This document shows positions 37,446 through 47,360 of a DNA stretch of 64,000 nt, piece by piece. This DNA is from CAWCUZ01 sp963798795. Lineage in GTDB: Bacteria; Acidobacteriota; Vicinamibacteria; Vicinamibacterales; SCN-69-37. The translations under genes and the position numbers were made by a program. The stretch covers positions 620,001-684,000 of the forward strand of contig CAWCUZ010000002.1 in assembly GCA_963798795.1 (NCBI GenBank), read 5' to 3'. The first letter of the stretch is position 1. The number at the start of each line of letters is the position of its first letter. The notes beneath the pieces were generated by a model. The model was given only the letters and a program-made list of their open reading frames with translations. It was not told where the DNA came from and did no database searches.

Positions 37446-37826
37446 TCAGACTTTCGGCCCCACGGCAATGTCCACAATCGTCTTGCGTCCCGCGCCCACG
37501 AACACCAGCCGGTACGTGCCGACGTACCCCACCGGCGGGTTCCATGTGAACGTCCCGTTCGGATCGAGATGCGATCCGATCGGCAGGTCGCGCAACTGGC
37601 CGTTGGCGACGAGATACCCGGTCTCGACGGGTCCCGGCAGCACCTCGAGGCGCCCCATCTCCGCCAGGTCGACGCGGTACACGCCCGACGTGTCACTCGC
37701 GACCGGCGCGTACGGCGCCTTCGGATCGAAGCCCGTCCGCGCGACGAGCGTGCCCGCCGTCGGGGGGTTGAAGCTCATGTCATTCGGAAATTGCGCCAGA
37801 CGGACAGACCAGGGCTGGGGAGCCAC
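37446..37826 (-). pseudogene. Orphan C-terminal domain fragment of the secreted family
   Basis: The 126-residue frame contains only the linker and terminal He_PIG-like domain of the family: TLVARTGFDPKAPYAPVA, MGRLEVLPGPVETGYLVANG, LPIGSHLDPNGTFTWNPP and YRLVFVGAGRKTIVDI. It has no signal peptide, and the GWALDD cassette that should precede it is absent. The only start is GTG 37826 with no good ribosome-binding site. It is best read as the stump of a deleted paralogue left beside the M36 gene, flanked by a palindromic element on one side and a hairpin on the other. A functional stand-alone domain cannot be excluded. Confidence 0.7.
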
Positions 37827-37849
37827 GATTGATCTCTCCTCGAGAACGC

Positions 37850-37883
37850 CACGGGCGTGGCAGCCGAAGCCGCCACGCCCGTG
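37850..37883 (-). terminator. Strong UUCG-tetraloop hairpin downstream of the M36 peptidase gene
   Basis: On the minus strand the arms CACGGGCGTGGC and GCCACGCCCGTG pair perfectly over 12 bp. A G-U pair and two G-C pairs extend the stem to a UUCG loop, an exceptionally stable tetraloop. It lies 28 bases after the M36 stop. No U-tract follows, so it is terminator-like, or an RNA-stabilising element, and not a canonical intrinsic terminator. Confidence 0.6.
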
Positions 37884-37911
37884 CTTGAGGACGATTCTTC
37901 TCGACGAGCGC

Positions 37912-40900
37912 CTACCGTCCGCCCTTGCGACCCGTCTCCCGCGGCGCCGGTCCGCCGCCGACCTTCGGGGCGACCGTCACGTCGACCACGGTCTTCTCGC
38001 CGCCGCGGACGAACACGAGGCGGTAGGTGCCGTAGTAACCCGCCGGCGGATTCCACGTGAACGTGCCGGTCCCGACGTCGAGATGCGATCCGATCGGCAG
38101 GTCGCGCAGTTCGCCGTTGGCAACGAGGTAGCCGGCATCGGTCTGACCGAGCAGCATCTCGAGCCGGCCCATCTCGCCCAGCCGCACCGCGTGCACGCCG
38201 GACTTGTCGGCCGCCAGCGACTCGTATGCCGTCGACAGATCGAATCCGGTCCGGTAGACGACGGATCCGGCCGATGGCGCCAGCCGGTCCAGCGAGCTCG
38301 CCTCCCCGCGGCTCGTCGCCGCGGCCCGCAGGAAGCCCTCAGCGGCCGCCGGGTCGGCCAGCGGACCGCCGTTCAGCACGGTGAAGAACCGGCTGCCGAT
38401 GCCGTCCGCCCGCGAGCTGCTGTCGGTCACGCTCCACGCGATCGTGTGCACGCCGTTCGTCAGGGTGTTCGTGTTGATGTTGAACGCGCCGATCGCACCG
38501 CGCTGCTGATCCAGATTGCGGTACTTCGTCGGGTTCGACGACCGCGGCGTCAGCGGCGGCTGCGGCGACGCGTTGCCGAAGATGTTCGCCACGTCGTCGT
38601 TGCAGTAGACGCCGGCCGGCACCGGATTGCCCACGTTGCCGCGGCACTGGTTGTAGGCCACGGTCCCCTTCGACACGCCGTCGATGAAGACGACCATGGT
38701 CGACCCGCTCGTCCCGATCAGGATGTCGCCGTTGCCCGAGACGATGTCCGTGTCGGGTGTGAGCGCCCAGCCGAAGTTCGCCAGGTTACCGCTGACCGTT
38801 GCGCCTTGCGCCGGCGTGTCCAGCGTCCCGAACGGCTTGGCGATCGAGTCGTTGGCCAGCGTGATCGTCGTCGGCGTGTGGTCCGGCGAGCTGCGGCCCA
38901 GCAGCGTCTGGTGCCCGTCGGCGTCGGTCGCGACCGCGTAGAGCGCCATCGTGCCCTGCCCGCCGTTGACGGTGTGATTGGGCACGTGCGGCAACTGGTT
39001 CGACAGGAGTTGGAGCCCCCAGCCCGCGCGGTAGGCCTGCGGATACGTCGGAAACGCCGCTTCGACGTCCGGTCGGGCGCCAGGCACGAAGCCGGCCGTG
39101 CCGATGAAGACCACGTTGTTGCCCAGGACCATCTGGCACGCGGCCTGGTTCTCCCAGACGAAGCAGGTTCGGTACACCTTCACGTCGGTCACCCCGACGT
39201 CGTCGAGCGTCCAGCCGGTGAGACCGAGGGCGCCCTGCAGGCCGGCCGCGTTCTGCGCCGGCGTGTCCACGCGCCCGAAGGCGGCGACGCTCGTCGCCGG
39301 CGCCTGGTTGACGGTCAGGTGAACGTTCAGCAGCTTGGCCGAGGCGTCGGCAATCGGCGCCGACGGCGCGGAGATCGAGATCGTGGCCGTCAGGTCGATG
39401 TTGCCGGCGATGACGTTGGCCGGATTGACGATGGACACGGTGAACTTGCCCGTGCCGGTGCCCGAACCGTTCGTCACCTGGGCCCACGTCTGGTCGGAGG
39501 TGGCCGTCCAGGCGAACGAGCCCGAGCTGAACGACAGCGTCACGTCCTGGGCGGGCGTCACGCTCGTCAGCGCGCCGCCCGCGCCGGCCTTGGTGGCGCC
39601 GAAGTAGAGCGCCGCGGGCGACAAGTTGATCGTGGTCGTCGGCACGGAGCTGCAGACGAAGCTCGCAACGCTCACCGTGTCCACCGACCAGCCGGTGGCC
39701 GACACGCTGCTGTCGCTGGCCATGCGCCAGCGCAACAGGATGTTCTGGCCCGAGGCCGCCGGCGGCAGGTTCACGGTCGTCGTGATGTACCCGGCGGAGC
39801 TGCCCGACCAAGCCTGCCGCCCGCCGATCGGGCTGCCAAAGCTCGTGCTGATCACGGCATTGTAGCCGCCGGCTGCAAAGGTCCCGCCCGCGCCGATGAT
39901 GTCCTGGAAGGCGCCCGCGCCGATCTTGATCTCGAGCACCCCGCCGTCGAACGTGCTCTCGGTCGCGTAGTTGTTGCGGAAGGTGAGCGCCGCACTGCCC
40001 GCCGGAATCGCGATCGACGGGCTGACGAGCACGTTGTCACTGACCGTCGCGGGATCGCCGGCGAAGGCGCGGTTGGCCGGTGTGTCGGGCGAACTCGCGT
40101 TGGTGACCCACAAGTTCGCCGTGCCGGTCAGGGTCGCCGTCGACCAGCCGGCCGGCAGCGCCGGCGCCGTCACGCCGTCGAAGTTCTGGTTCAGGAACGG
40201 CGAGGTGGAGCCGATCTGGAAGGAGTACGGCAGGTCCTTGGTCACGCCACCGTTCTCCACCACGTGCAGGCTCGCCGTCAGCGTCCCGCCGCAGGCGGTC
40301 CCGACCGTGAACGTGTACTGCCGGCACACGCTGCCGCCCGAGGCGATCGAGCCGTAGTCGCGGAACGTGGAGGGCGACATCACACCGCCGGTGGCGGGCA
40401 GCGTGCCAATCACGTCGCCGCTGGCCACCGCCGCCGCGTTGCTGATGCAGAGCGAGACCGTAACCTGCTCGCCCGTATCGAGCCGGCCGTTCGGAATCGA
40501 CTCGGCCACGAGCGTGCTGGTGCTCACGTTGAGGCCGGGCACGTCAAACGCCTCGACGACCGACCCGGTCGTGGCGTTGAGGATCTGGGCGCTGTAGCCC
40601 ATCCCGCGGGTCGCGAAGCCGGCCCAGATGTCGGCGATGTCCGCCGCCGTGCCGCCGCCGGCATTGGCCGCGGCGATGATGGAATCGCGCGCCTGCAGGA
40701 AGGTCGGATTCACGGGGTCGAGCTTCATGCCGTCCGTGACGAACTGCAGGATCCGCTGGTTGCCGGTCGCCCAGCCGAGGCGCGTGATGAAGCGGGCGCG
40801 CACCTCGAGCAGCGCCATGCACCACACCTCCCCGGCGTTGTGGACCTCGAACGCGGTGTTGCCGATGATCGGGCTGCGCGCGTAGGCGCCGTCGCTGTTG

Positions 40901-42735
40901 TCGATCTGGGTCGGATCGATGTCGGCAAATGTCTGCGGGTTGTGCGGCTTGCCGTTCGGGCCGTGATTCGACATCACGGCGTACGGGAAGCGGCGGATGC
41001 CGTAGTAGTAATTGTCGACCAGCCCGCTCAGCTGGTACGTCACCCAGCCGCCCGTCGTGTAGATCCCGTTCGGGTCCTCGGCGGCGCTCGACAGCAATGC
41101 CCGGGCGTAGAAGTCCGACCAGCCCTCGCCCATCGAGCCCGCCATCGTCGTGGTCAGGCCCGAGCCGTTGTTGTGCAACCGGTTCGAGGTGCCGTGCGTC
41201 AGCTCGTGCAGCAGCACGTCGTGGTCGATGCCGCCCGTCCGGTCCGGCGCCGGGCCCGGGAAGATGTACATCTGCATCCGGCCCCGGCCGCCGTCCGCCG
41301 GCGTGCTGAAGTTGGCGTTGTTCGTGCCTGACGAGTCCTCCGCCTCGGAGCGGATGCGATCCGCGGCCACGCCGCCCCGGCCGAAGTTGTCGTTCTGGAA
41401 ATTGCGCGCAAGCTCCGTAAACCCGAGCAGGTAGAGCGCGTCGTGATACCGGTTGACGTAGTAGAACTCGTCGGTGACCTCGCCATTCTGGTACGCGAGC
41501 GTCGAAAGCGGCTCCTGCGTGGCCGGGTCGTAAGTGAAGTTGAACGTCCGGGCCGACCCCGTGACCGGTGCGTCGACGCCGTCCACGCCGTCGCGATCGA
41601 GACCGGCCTCGACGTTGTTGCCGTCGGTCACGTTGGCGCCGTCGGTGATCCACCCGAGGTTGTTGAACGTGGTCGGCGCTTCGTTGCCGATGAGCGTGAA
41701 GAGCGTGCGCGGGATGAAGGACGCCTGGGTCCCGTTCGGCTGCGACAGGCCGGGCGACATCGGCGCCGGACTGTCATCGTTGTAGACCGAGAAGCTGGCC
41801 GACTGGGTCTGGTAGTTCGTCATGTTCTTGCGGAACAGCACCGTGCCGTCCTCGGCGTCCACCAGCATCAGGAAGGCGTCGGGGTCGCCCCAGATTTCCG
41901 TCGACCACGCCAGCCGGGCCACGCCCGGCCCGAGCGGGAAATACACGAGCCAGGCCTTGGCGGGGTCGGCCATCGGCCCGCGCTCAAACGTCACCTTGCC
42001 GTCGGCATAGCCCGTCTGCTTGAGCTCGGCGGCGGAGACGGTCCAGCCCACGTTGTTGGCGGCCGTCGCCACCGCCTGCCCCGCCGACACCGTCGGCAGG
42101 ATGGTCAGCGTCGCCGAATCCAGCCCGGCCGCCAGCGGTCCGGTCGTGCGCGCCAGCTCACCGTTGGCCGTGAATGCGCCGCGAACCAGACCACGGAACA
42201 CCGGAATGCCGTTCAGCCGCTGCTCGAACTCGACCCAGCTCATGTTGCCGGCCGGGTTCGTGTAGTCGGCCACCAGCGCCAGGTTGGCGATGCCGGCGGG
42301 CGACAGGCCGTACACGTCCGCGAAGGTCGACATGAAATCGCGCAACGCACCCACGCGATCCGCAGTCGCGGCGGTCAGGAACCCGGCGCCGGGCCTGGCG
42401 CTCACGATTTCCGTCGTCGTCGGAATTTCCGGCGATTCCTCGACGTCGACACCCGGAACTGCGGCCTGCAGGCGCGCGACACCAGCGGACCGGCTCACCG
42501 AAAATGCGGCCAGCCCGGCGGGGGCCACGGCGTACTTCCGGATGTAGTCGGCCGCCACCGCGTCCTTGGACTGGCGAATGTCGAAGTTCTCGGGCGCCGC
42601 CGTGCGCGCCAGCTGAGCCCCAGGGCGGGCGGTGAGCAGAGCCGCCGCCGCAATCGCCGCCATCGCGATGATTCGCAGGCCGAGGCGGACAGAGGAACGC
42701 GGACGTGGTGAGCGAAGCCGATTTCGAAGGGCCAT
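37912..42735 (-). CDS. Secreted M36 (fungalysin-type) metallopeptidase with the conserved C-terminal cassette
   Basis: The 1,607-residue protein has a signal sequence (IIAMAAIAAAALLTARPGAQ) and a propeptide region of FTP type (about residues 60-290). The M36 catalytic domain has the zinc-binding LLHELTHGTSNRL at about residue 510 and the third-ligand glutamate in MGEGWSDFYARAL about 25 residues later. Family landmarks FYYVNRYHDALYLLGF and NDNFGRGG precede it. A CARDB/DUF11-like segment and a jelly-roll with LPAGWSTATLTGT follow, then the BACON-like domain (from about 1042), the GWTLDDVGV cassette (from about 1151) and the He_PIG-like end. It would be secreted as a zymogen to degrade extracellular protein. 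The gene begins 3 bases after the stop of a small lipoprotein gene, so they are probably co-expressed. Confidence 0.9.
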   Translation of the reverse strand: MALRNRLRSPRPRSSVRLGLRIIAMAAIAAAALLTARPGAQLARTAAPENFDIRQSKDAVAADYIRKYAVAPAGLAAFSVSRSAGVARLQAAVPGVDVEESPEIPTTTEIVSARPGAGFLTAATADRVGALRDFMSTFADVYGLSPAGIANLALVADYTNPAGNMSWVEFEQRLNGIPVFRGLVRGAFTANGELARTTGPLAAGLDSATLTILPTVSAGQAVATAANNVGWTVSAAELKQTGYADGKVTFERGPMADPAKAWLVYFPLGPGVARLAWSTEIWGDPDAFLMLVDAEDGTVLFRKNMTNYQTQSASFSVYNDDSPAPMSPGLSQPNGTQASFIPRTLFTLIGNEAPTTFNNLGWITDGANVTDGNNVEAGLDRDGVDGVDAPVTGSARTFNFTYDPATQEPLSTLAYQNGEVTDEFYYVNRYHDALYLLGFTELARNFQNDNFGRGGVAADRIRSEAEDSSGTNNANFSTPADGGRGRMQMYIFPGPAPDRTGGIDHDVLLHELTHGTSNRLHNNGSGLTTTMAGSMGEGWSDFYARALLSSAAEDPNGIYTTGGWVTYQLSGLVDNYYYGIRRFPYAVMSNHGPNGKPHNPQTFADIDPTQIDNSDGAYARSPIIGNTAFEVHNAGEVWCMALLEVRARFITRLGWATGNQRILQFVTDGMKLDPVNPTFLQARDSIIAAANAGGGTAADIADIWAGFATRGMGYSAQILNATTGSVVEAFDVPGLNVSTSTLVAESIPNGRLDTGEQVTVSLCISNAAAVASGDVIGTLPATGGVMSPSTFRDYGSIASGGSVCRQYTFTVGTACGGTLTASLHVVENGGVTKDLPYSFQIGSTSPFLNQNFDGVTAPALPAGWSTATLTGTANLWVTNASSPDTPANRAFAGDPATVSDNVLVSPSIAIPAGSAALTFRNNYATESTFDGGVLEIKIGAGAFQDIIGAGGTFAAGGYNAVISTSFGSPIGGRQAWSGSSAGYITTTVNLPPAASGQNILLRWRMASDSSVSATGWSVDTVSVASFVCSSVPTTTINLSPAALYFGATKAGAGGALTSVTPAQDVTLSFSSGSFAWTATSDQTWAQVTNGSGTGTGKFTVSIVNPANVIAGNIDLTATISISAPSAPIADASAKLLNVHLTVNQAPATSVAAFGRVDTPAQNAAGLQGALGLTGWTLDDVGVTDVKVYRTCFVWENQAACQMVLGNNVVFIGTAGFVPGARPDVEAAFPTYPQAYRAGWGLQLLSNQLPHVPNHTVNGGQGTMALYAVATDADGHQTLLGRSSPDHTPTTITLANDSIAKPFGTLDTPAQGATVSGNLANFGWALTPDTDIVSGNGDILIGTSGSTMVVFIDGVSKGTVAYNQCRGNVGNPVPAGVYCNDDVANIFGNASPQPPLTPRSSNPTKYRNLDQQRGAIGAFNINTNTLTNGVHTIAWSVTDSSSRADGIGSRFFTVLNGGPLADPAAAEGFLRAAATSRGEASSLDRLAPSAGSVVYRTGFDLSTAYESLAADKSGVHAVRLGEMGRLEMLLGQTDAGYLVANGELRDLPIGSHLDVGTGTFTWNPPAGYYGTYRLVFVRGGEKTVVDVTVAPKVGGGPAPRETGRKGGR

Positions 42736-42738
42736 GGG

Positions 42739-43176
42739 CTATTCCTGTCCTTTGGTGAACGACAACGTGATCCGGTACTGCTCCGCTCGAGGTCTTTCGC
42801 CGGCCGTCGGACGAGGCGCCACCTCGATCAGGCGCACGCGGACTCCCTGGTAGGTGGTCTCGCGGCCCGACGGCAAATTGGTATGAAGAACGACCCGCGT
42901 CGAGGGGGACGTCGCGCCGGTCAGAACCACCGCGACGGCCGCATCACCCGCCCACAGGCATGCCTCTCCCTCGGGACAGCGCGAGTCTTCGACCACCGCC
43001 TCGATCGTCACCGTCAAATCCAGGCTCTCCAGCCGGCGCGTCTCGCTCATTCGCAGGACGACGGGCATCCCAGGCGACGGCTCAACTGGTGGAGGGGCCG
43101 AATCCACGACGGCCGAGGCACATCCGGTCAGGACGATCGCTGGCAGCACGATCAGCCAGCGAACCCTCACGCGCAT
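42739..43176 (-). CDS. Small lipoprotein with conserved CPxxxxCxWAG motif
   Basis: The 145-residue product (ATG 43176) has a lipoprotein signal with lipobox LTGC at about residue 19. The mature part is beta-rich and contains SRCPEGEACLWAGDAAVAV, a motif seen in many small uncharacterised bacterial lipoproteins. It is directly upstream of the M36 peptidase gene with only three intervening bases. The pairing invites the idea of a chaperone, anchor or inhibitor for the peptidase, but nothing in the sequence proves that. Confidence 0.75.
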   Translation of the reverse strand: MRVRVRWLIVLPAIVLTGCASAVVDSAPPPVEPSPGMPVVLRMSETRRLESLDLTVTIEAVVEDSRCPEGEACLWAGDAAVAVVLTGATSPSTRVVLHTNLPSGRETTYQGVRVRLIEVAPRPTAGERPRAEQYRITLSFTKGQE

Positions 43177-43303
43177 GATCCGCAGTGGAGTCCTCCGGTG
43201 CTCCAAGCTGTCAGCTTCTGTCCCTCTGGGTGGACGGGAGACAATACTCTGCGGCCAACGAGCGGGTCAAGACGGGTAATGACCGGATGGCCCGGTCCTA
43301 CGA

Positions 43304-43404
43304 ATGGAGCGCCGGGTCTTCAGACCCGGCGGCCTGCCCGGTCGATGGAGCGCCGGGTCTTCAGACCCGGCGGCCTGCCCGGGGCTGAAGCCCCGGGCCT
43401 CCAT
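43304..43404. repeat. One and a half bipartite REP-like elements, ATGGAG...CTCCAT class
   Basis: A first arm (43304-43340, core GCCGGGTCTTCAGACCCGGC) is followed by a full 60-bp unit at 43345-43404. The full unit repeats that arm, adds CCCGGGGCTGAAGCCCCGGG and closes with CTCCAT, complementary to its opening ATGGAG. The unit is palindromic at two scales: each arm folds alone and the outer ends also pair. Confidence 0.9.
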
Positions 43405-43430
43405 TCACCGCTCCATCGACCGCCCTCCCT

Positions 43431-46400
43431 CTAGCGCCCGCCGCCGCGCTCGGGTTTCAGCTCCAGCGTGGCGCCCTCGGGCGCCACCGTCACGTCGACG
43501 ACGGTCTTCTGTCCGCCGCCGACGAACACGAGCCGGTAGGTCCCGAAGTAGCCGACCGGCGGGTTCCAGGTGAAGGTGCCGGTCGACGTGTCGAGGTGCG
43601 AGCCGATCGGCAGGTCGCGCAGCTTGCCGTTGACCACCAGATAGCCGCGGTCCACCGCGCCGAGCAGCACTTCCAGCCGCCCCATCTCGCGCAGCCGCAC
43701 GGCGTGCACGCCGCTGCGATCCGCCTCGACCGTGCCGTACGGCGCCGACAGATCGAACCCCGTCCGCGCAGTGACCGCGCCCCGACCGACGGCCTCGCGG
43801 TCCAGCGCGGCCGCCTCGCCGCGGTCGAGCGCGGGCGCCCGCAGCAGCTCGGCGACCTCGCCCGACCGGGCGAGGCCGGCCACCGGCCCGCCGTTCAGCA
43901 CGGTGAAGAACCGGCTGCCGATGCCGTCCGCCCGAGCGAGCGCTGTCGGTCACGCTCCACGCGATCGTGTGCACGCCGTTCGTCAGGGTGTTCGTGTTGA
44001 TGTTGAACGCGCCGATCGCACCGCGCTGCTGATCCAGATTGCGGTACTTCGTCGGGTTCACGACCGCGGCGTCAGCGGCGGCTGCGGCGTCGCGTTGCCG
44101 AAGATGTTCGCCACGTCGTCGTTGCAGTAGACGCCGGCCGGCACCGGATTGCCCACGTTCCCGCGACACTGGTTGTACGCCACCGTGCCCTTCGACACGC
44201 CGTCGATGAAGACGACCATGGTCGACCCGCTCGTCCCGATCAGGATGTCGCCGTTGCCCGAGACGATGTCCGTGTCGGGCGTGAGCGCCCAGCCGAAGTT
44301 CGCCAGGTTACCGCTGACCGTTGCGCCTTGCGCCGGCGTGTCGAGCGTGCCGAACGGCTTGGCGATCGCATCGTTGTTGAGGGTCACCGACGTCGGCGTG
44401 TGGTCGGGCGAGCTGCGGCCGAGCAGCGTCTGGTGCCCTTCCTCGTCGGTCGCGACCGCGAAGAGCGCCATCGTGCCCTGCCCGCCGTTCACCGTCATGT
44501 TCGGCACGTGCGGGAGCTGATTCGACAGGATCTGCAGCCCCCACCCGGCGCGATACGCCTGCGGATACGTGGGGAACGCCGATTCCACATCCGGCCGCGC
44601 GCCCGGCACGAACCCGGCGGTGCCGACGAACACCACGTTGTGGCCGAGGACCATCTGGCAGCTCGCCGGGTTGTCGAACCCGAAGCAGGTCCGGTACACC
44701 TTGATGTCCGATACCCCCACGTCGTCCAGGGCCCAGCCCGTCAGGCCGATCGCGCCCTGCAGCCCGGTCGCGTTCTGCGCCGGCGTATCGACCCGGCCGA
44801 ACGCGGCCGCCGCCGTAGCCGGCGACTGGTTGACGGTCAGATCCACCGTCACCGTCGTGGCCGCCAGATGCGGTCCGCCGTCGCGAATCGTGGCCGCCGG
44901 CGCCGACACGTTGAGATTGGCCGTCAGGTGCGTCGCCGTGCCGATCACGTCGCCCGGATTCACGATCGCCACCTGGAACTGCCCGGCGCCCGTGCCGGAC
45001 CCGCCGGTGATCTGCACCCACGTCTTGTCCGCCGTCGCGGTCCACGCGTACGACCCGGAGCTGAAGCCAACCGCCACGCTCTGCGGCGGCGTCACGTCCG
45101 CGATCGACGCGCCGCTCTTCGTCGCGCCAAAGTACAGGATGGGGTGCGACGCGTTGACCTGCGTGTTCACGACGCTCAGGATGCCGGCGCCCATCGCGTT
45201 CTGCCCGTCGGGGTTGGTGATCGTCACGTTCTTGGCGCCGAGCGACGCACCGGTCGTGTCCACGTTGAGCCGCACGTGGGTGGGATCGAGAAACGTGGCG
45301 CTGTTGACGACGACACCGCCCGACACGCTGGCCGCGATGTGGTTCGCCCAGCCGGGGCCGCCGACCTCCGCACCGGGATCGAAGAAGCCCGATCCATAGG
45401 ACGATGTGCCGACGATGGTGACGTTGGCGGACGCGACCCCGATGGGCACCGTCCCGATCGTGCTGCTGGGCGTCGCCGGGGGCGGCGCAAAGACCTTCAA
45501 CACCAGCTCGGCCCACTCGTTCGTCGAGGGCGCGACCTCCTGGAAGGTCCAGAACGTCATGTCGTCCGCGGGATCGACGAGCGACTGCGAGTAGTCACCC
45601 CAGCGCTGCGGCGTGCTGCTCTGGACGTTGTAGGTACCCGTGTAGAGGATGGTGAATCCCGTGGACCAGTTGCCGGGACCGTCCGACGACAGCCGGGCGA
45701 CAACGTGCGCGTTGGGGGTCAGGGCCGGGCCCGCCAGGCTCTGGCCGATGATCGCATGCCCCTGCCCGTTGGCGACCGCGGACGGGATCCAGTTGCCGTT
45801 GAAGTTCGACGCGTTGCTGTCAAACACCGTGCCCGACTGCGTCAGCGCCGGAGTGGACGTCATGTTGTCGATCTGGTACCACCGCGATCCGTTCCGGTCG
45901 CCGCCGGAGCCCCCGACGCCGGAGACATTCACCAGGATGTTGTGCGCCGTCCAGAGGCTGCTCACACCGGTCAGCTTGTTCTTGTGGATGGCCGCGGCGA
46001 AGAGGCGATCGTCCAGCGCGTCCAGCGGGTGTGTGGACCCCTGGGCGACCTGATCGATCGGATAGTACGTCGTCGGCACGGTCACGAAGATGTTGCCGGA
46101 GATCGAGGGCGTGCCGCCGGGATTGATGATCCGGCGCATCGTGAGCTTCGAGAACACGGCGCCATCCACGCCGATGAAGTAGCCCTCGTTGAACGCCGGG
46201 TCGTCGTTGTCGACCCCCTGGGGCGTGTACGGCCCGGCGAATGTGCCGCCGTCGAGCAGGCCGCGGAACGGCGTCACGGTGAGGGTCCCCACCAGCAGGT
46301 TCGCCTTGTTGATGACGTAGCCGGTCGTGTTGAGGAAGTTGTTCGGGTCGAACTCGTTGATGCCGATGTAGAGCGCGTTCTTGTCGACGCCGAGCGTGTC

Positions 46401-47213
46401 GTAGTCCGCGAAGCCGCCGGTGTCCATGTTCGGCATCGGCCCAACCTCATTGTGCTGGAACTGATACATCGTGAAGCTCGACGAGTTGGTGATCGTCGAG
46501 CCCGAGCTCACCGCGATGAGAATTCGGTTGTTGTCGTATGCGGGCTGGTTCAGCGAGATCTCGGTGATGAACCACCGTCCAGTGAGCCGGTCGTAGCGCA
46601 CGTGCGGGTCGCTGACGCCGTCGCCGCCGGGGATGACCGACGAAAAGAACGTGTCGTCGGCGACGTTCAGGCCGCCCAGCACGCCCGTTTTGTCGTACAC
46701 CTTGAACCGGCCGTTCGCCACGAAGAGGACCTGCGTCGGCCCGACGTCACCCTGCGTGTCGGGCGGGATGTAGCCGGATTCCGAAAACATCGGGCCGAGA
46801 AAGAGCGCCCCGGCGGCAAACTGCGGCGGCGCACCCGCGGGCCTGCCGGGCGCCATCGGCCACTCCGCGAGCGCCGGCGCGTACGGATTCTGCGCCTTCT
46901 TCAGCCGGACGCCCTCGGCCTGCTCCGGCCGGCGCTCGCGCGGCGGACCGATGTACGGGGGGACCAGCGCTTCGCGCGCCATCAGCTCCGCGACCGTGAC
47001 CGTGATGCCCGGTTCGCCCGTCCAGGACGTGCCCTGGAAGTACTCGTCCGGTCCGAGGTTCGGCGGCACGCTGCCCGCCATCGGCACCTGCACGCGCGAG
47101 GACGGCGGTCGTCCCTGCTGCGCAGTGATGACCACGGCCAGGGCGGCAAGGATGACGCCAAGCACGCCGAGGGCATGACGATATCTGAAGAACTGGTTCA
47201 GGGAGGACCGCAT
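43431..47213 (-). CDS. Secreted TIG-domain protein with the conserved C-terminal cassette; two compensating frame breaks
   Basis: ATG 47213 opens a signal-anchor-like stretch (ALGVLGVILAALAVVITAQQ). Residues 70-560 match the paralogue at 33643-37269: GYIPPDTQGDVGPTQVLFVANG, VRYDRLTGRWFITEI, PQGVDNDDPAFNEGYF, SLWTAHNILV. A TIG domain with SYGSGFFDPG, a BACON-like domain and the GWALDDVGV cassette follow. Near 44061 one base is missing relative to the other copies (GGGTTCACGACC against GGGTTCGACGACC). Near 43935 a few extra bases restore the frame, so about 40 residues are scrambled before the frame returns and ends in FTWNPPVGYFGTYRLVFV. The net length stays in frame (1,260 codons). Both breaks fall inside a tract nearly identical to the M36 gene, so an assembly error is likely. 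Confidence 0.8.
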
Positions 47214-47360
47214 GGATGAAGACCTTTTTTCTGTGTCCCGACGGACGATGACGTGGCCGCGACGTGGACTGCGGGGCTTGGGATGCCGAACAGAGTTTCT
47301 ACACGAGACCCGGGATTGGGTCAACCACGATTCGTCGCACCGGAGTGCGTTACGGGGCCC

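Noticed and set aside
35926..41331. A 1,801-codon plus-strand open frame across the TIG and M36 genes
   Set aside because: It spans two real minus-strand genes and an intergenic palindrome, and its product is low-complexity and Arg-rich. It is an antisense shadow.
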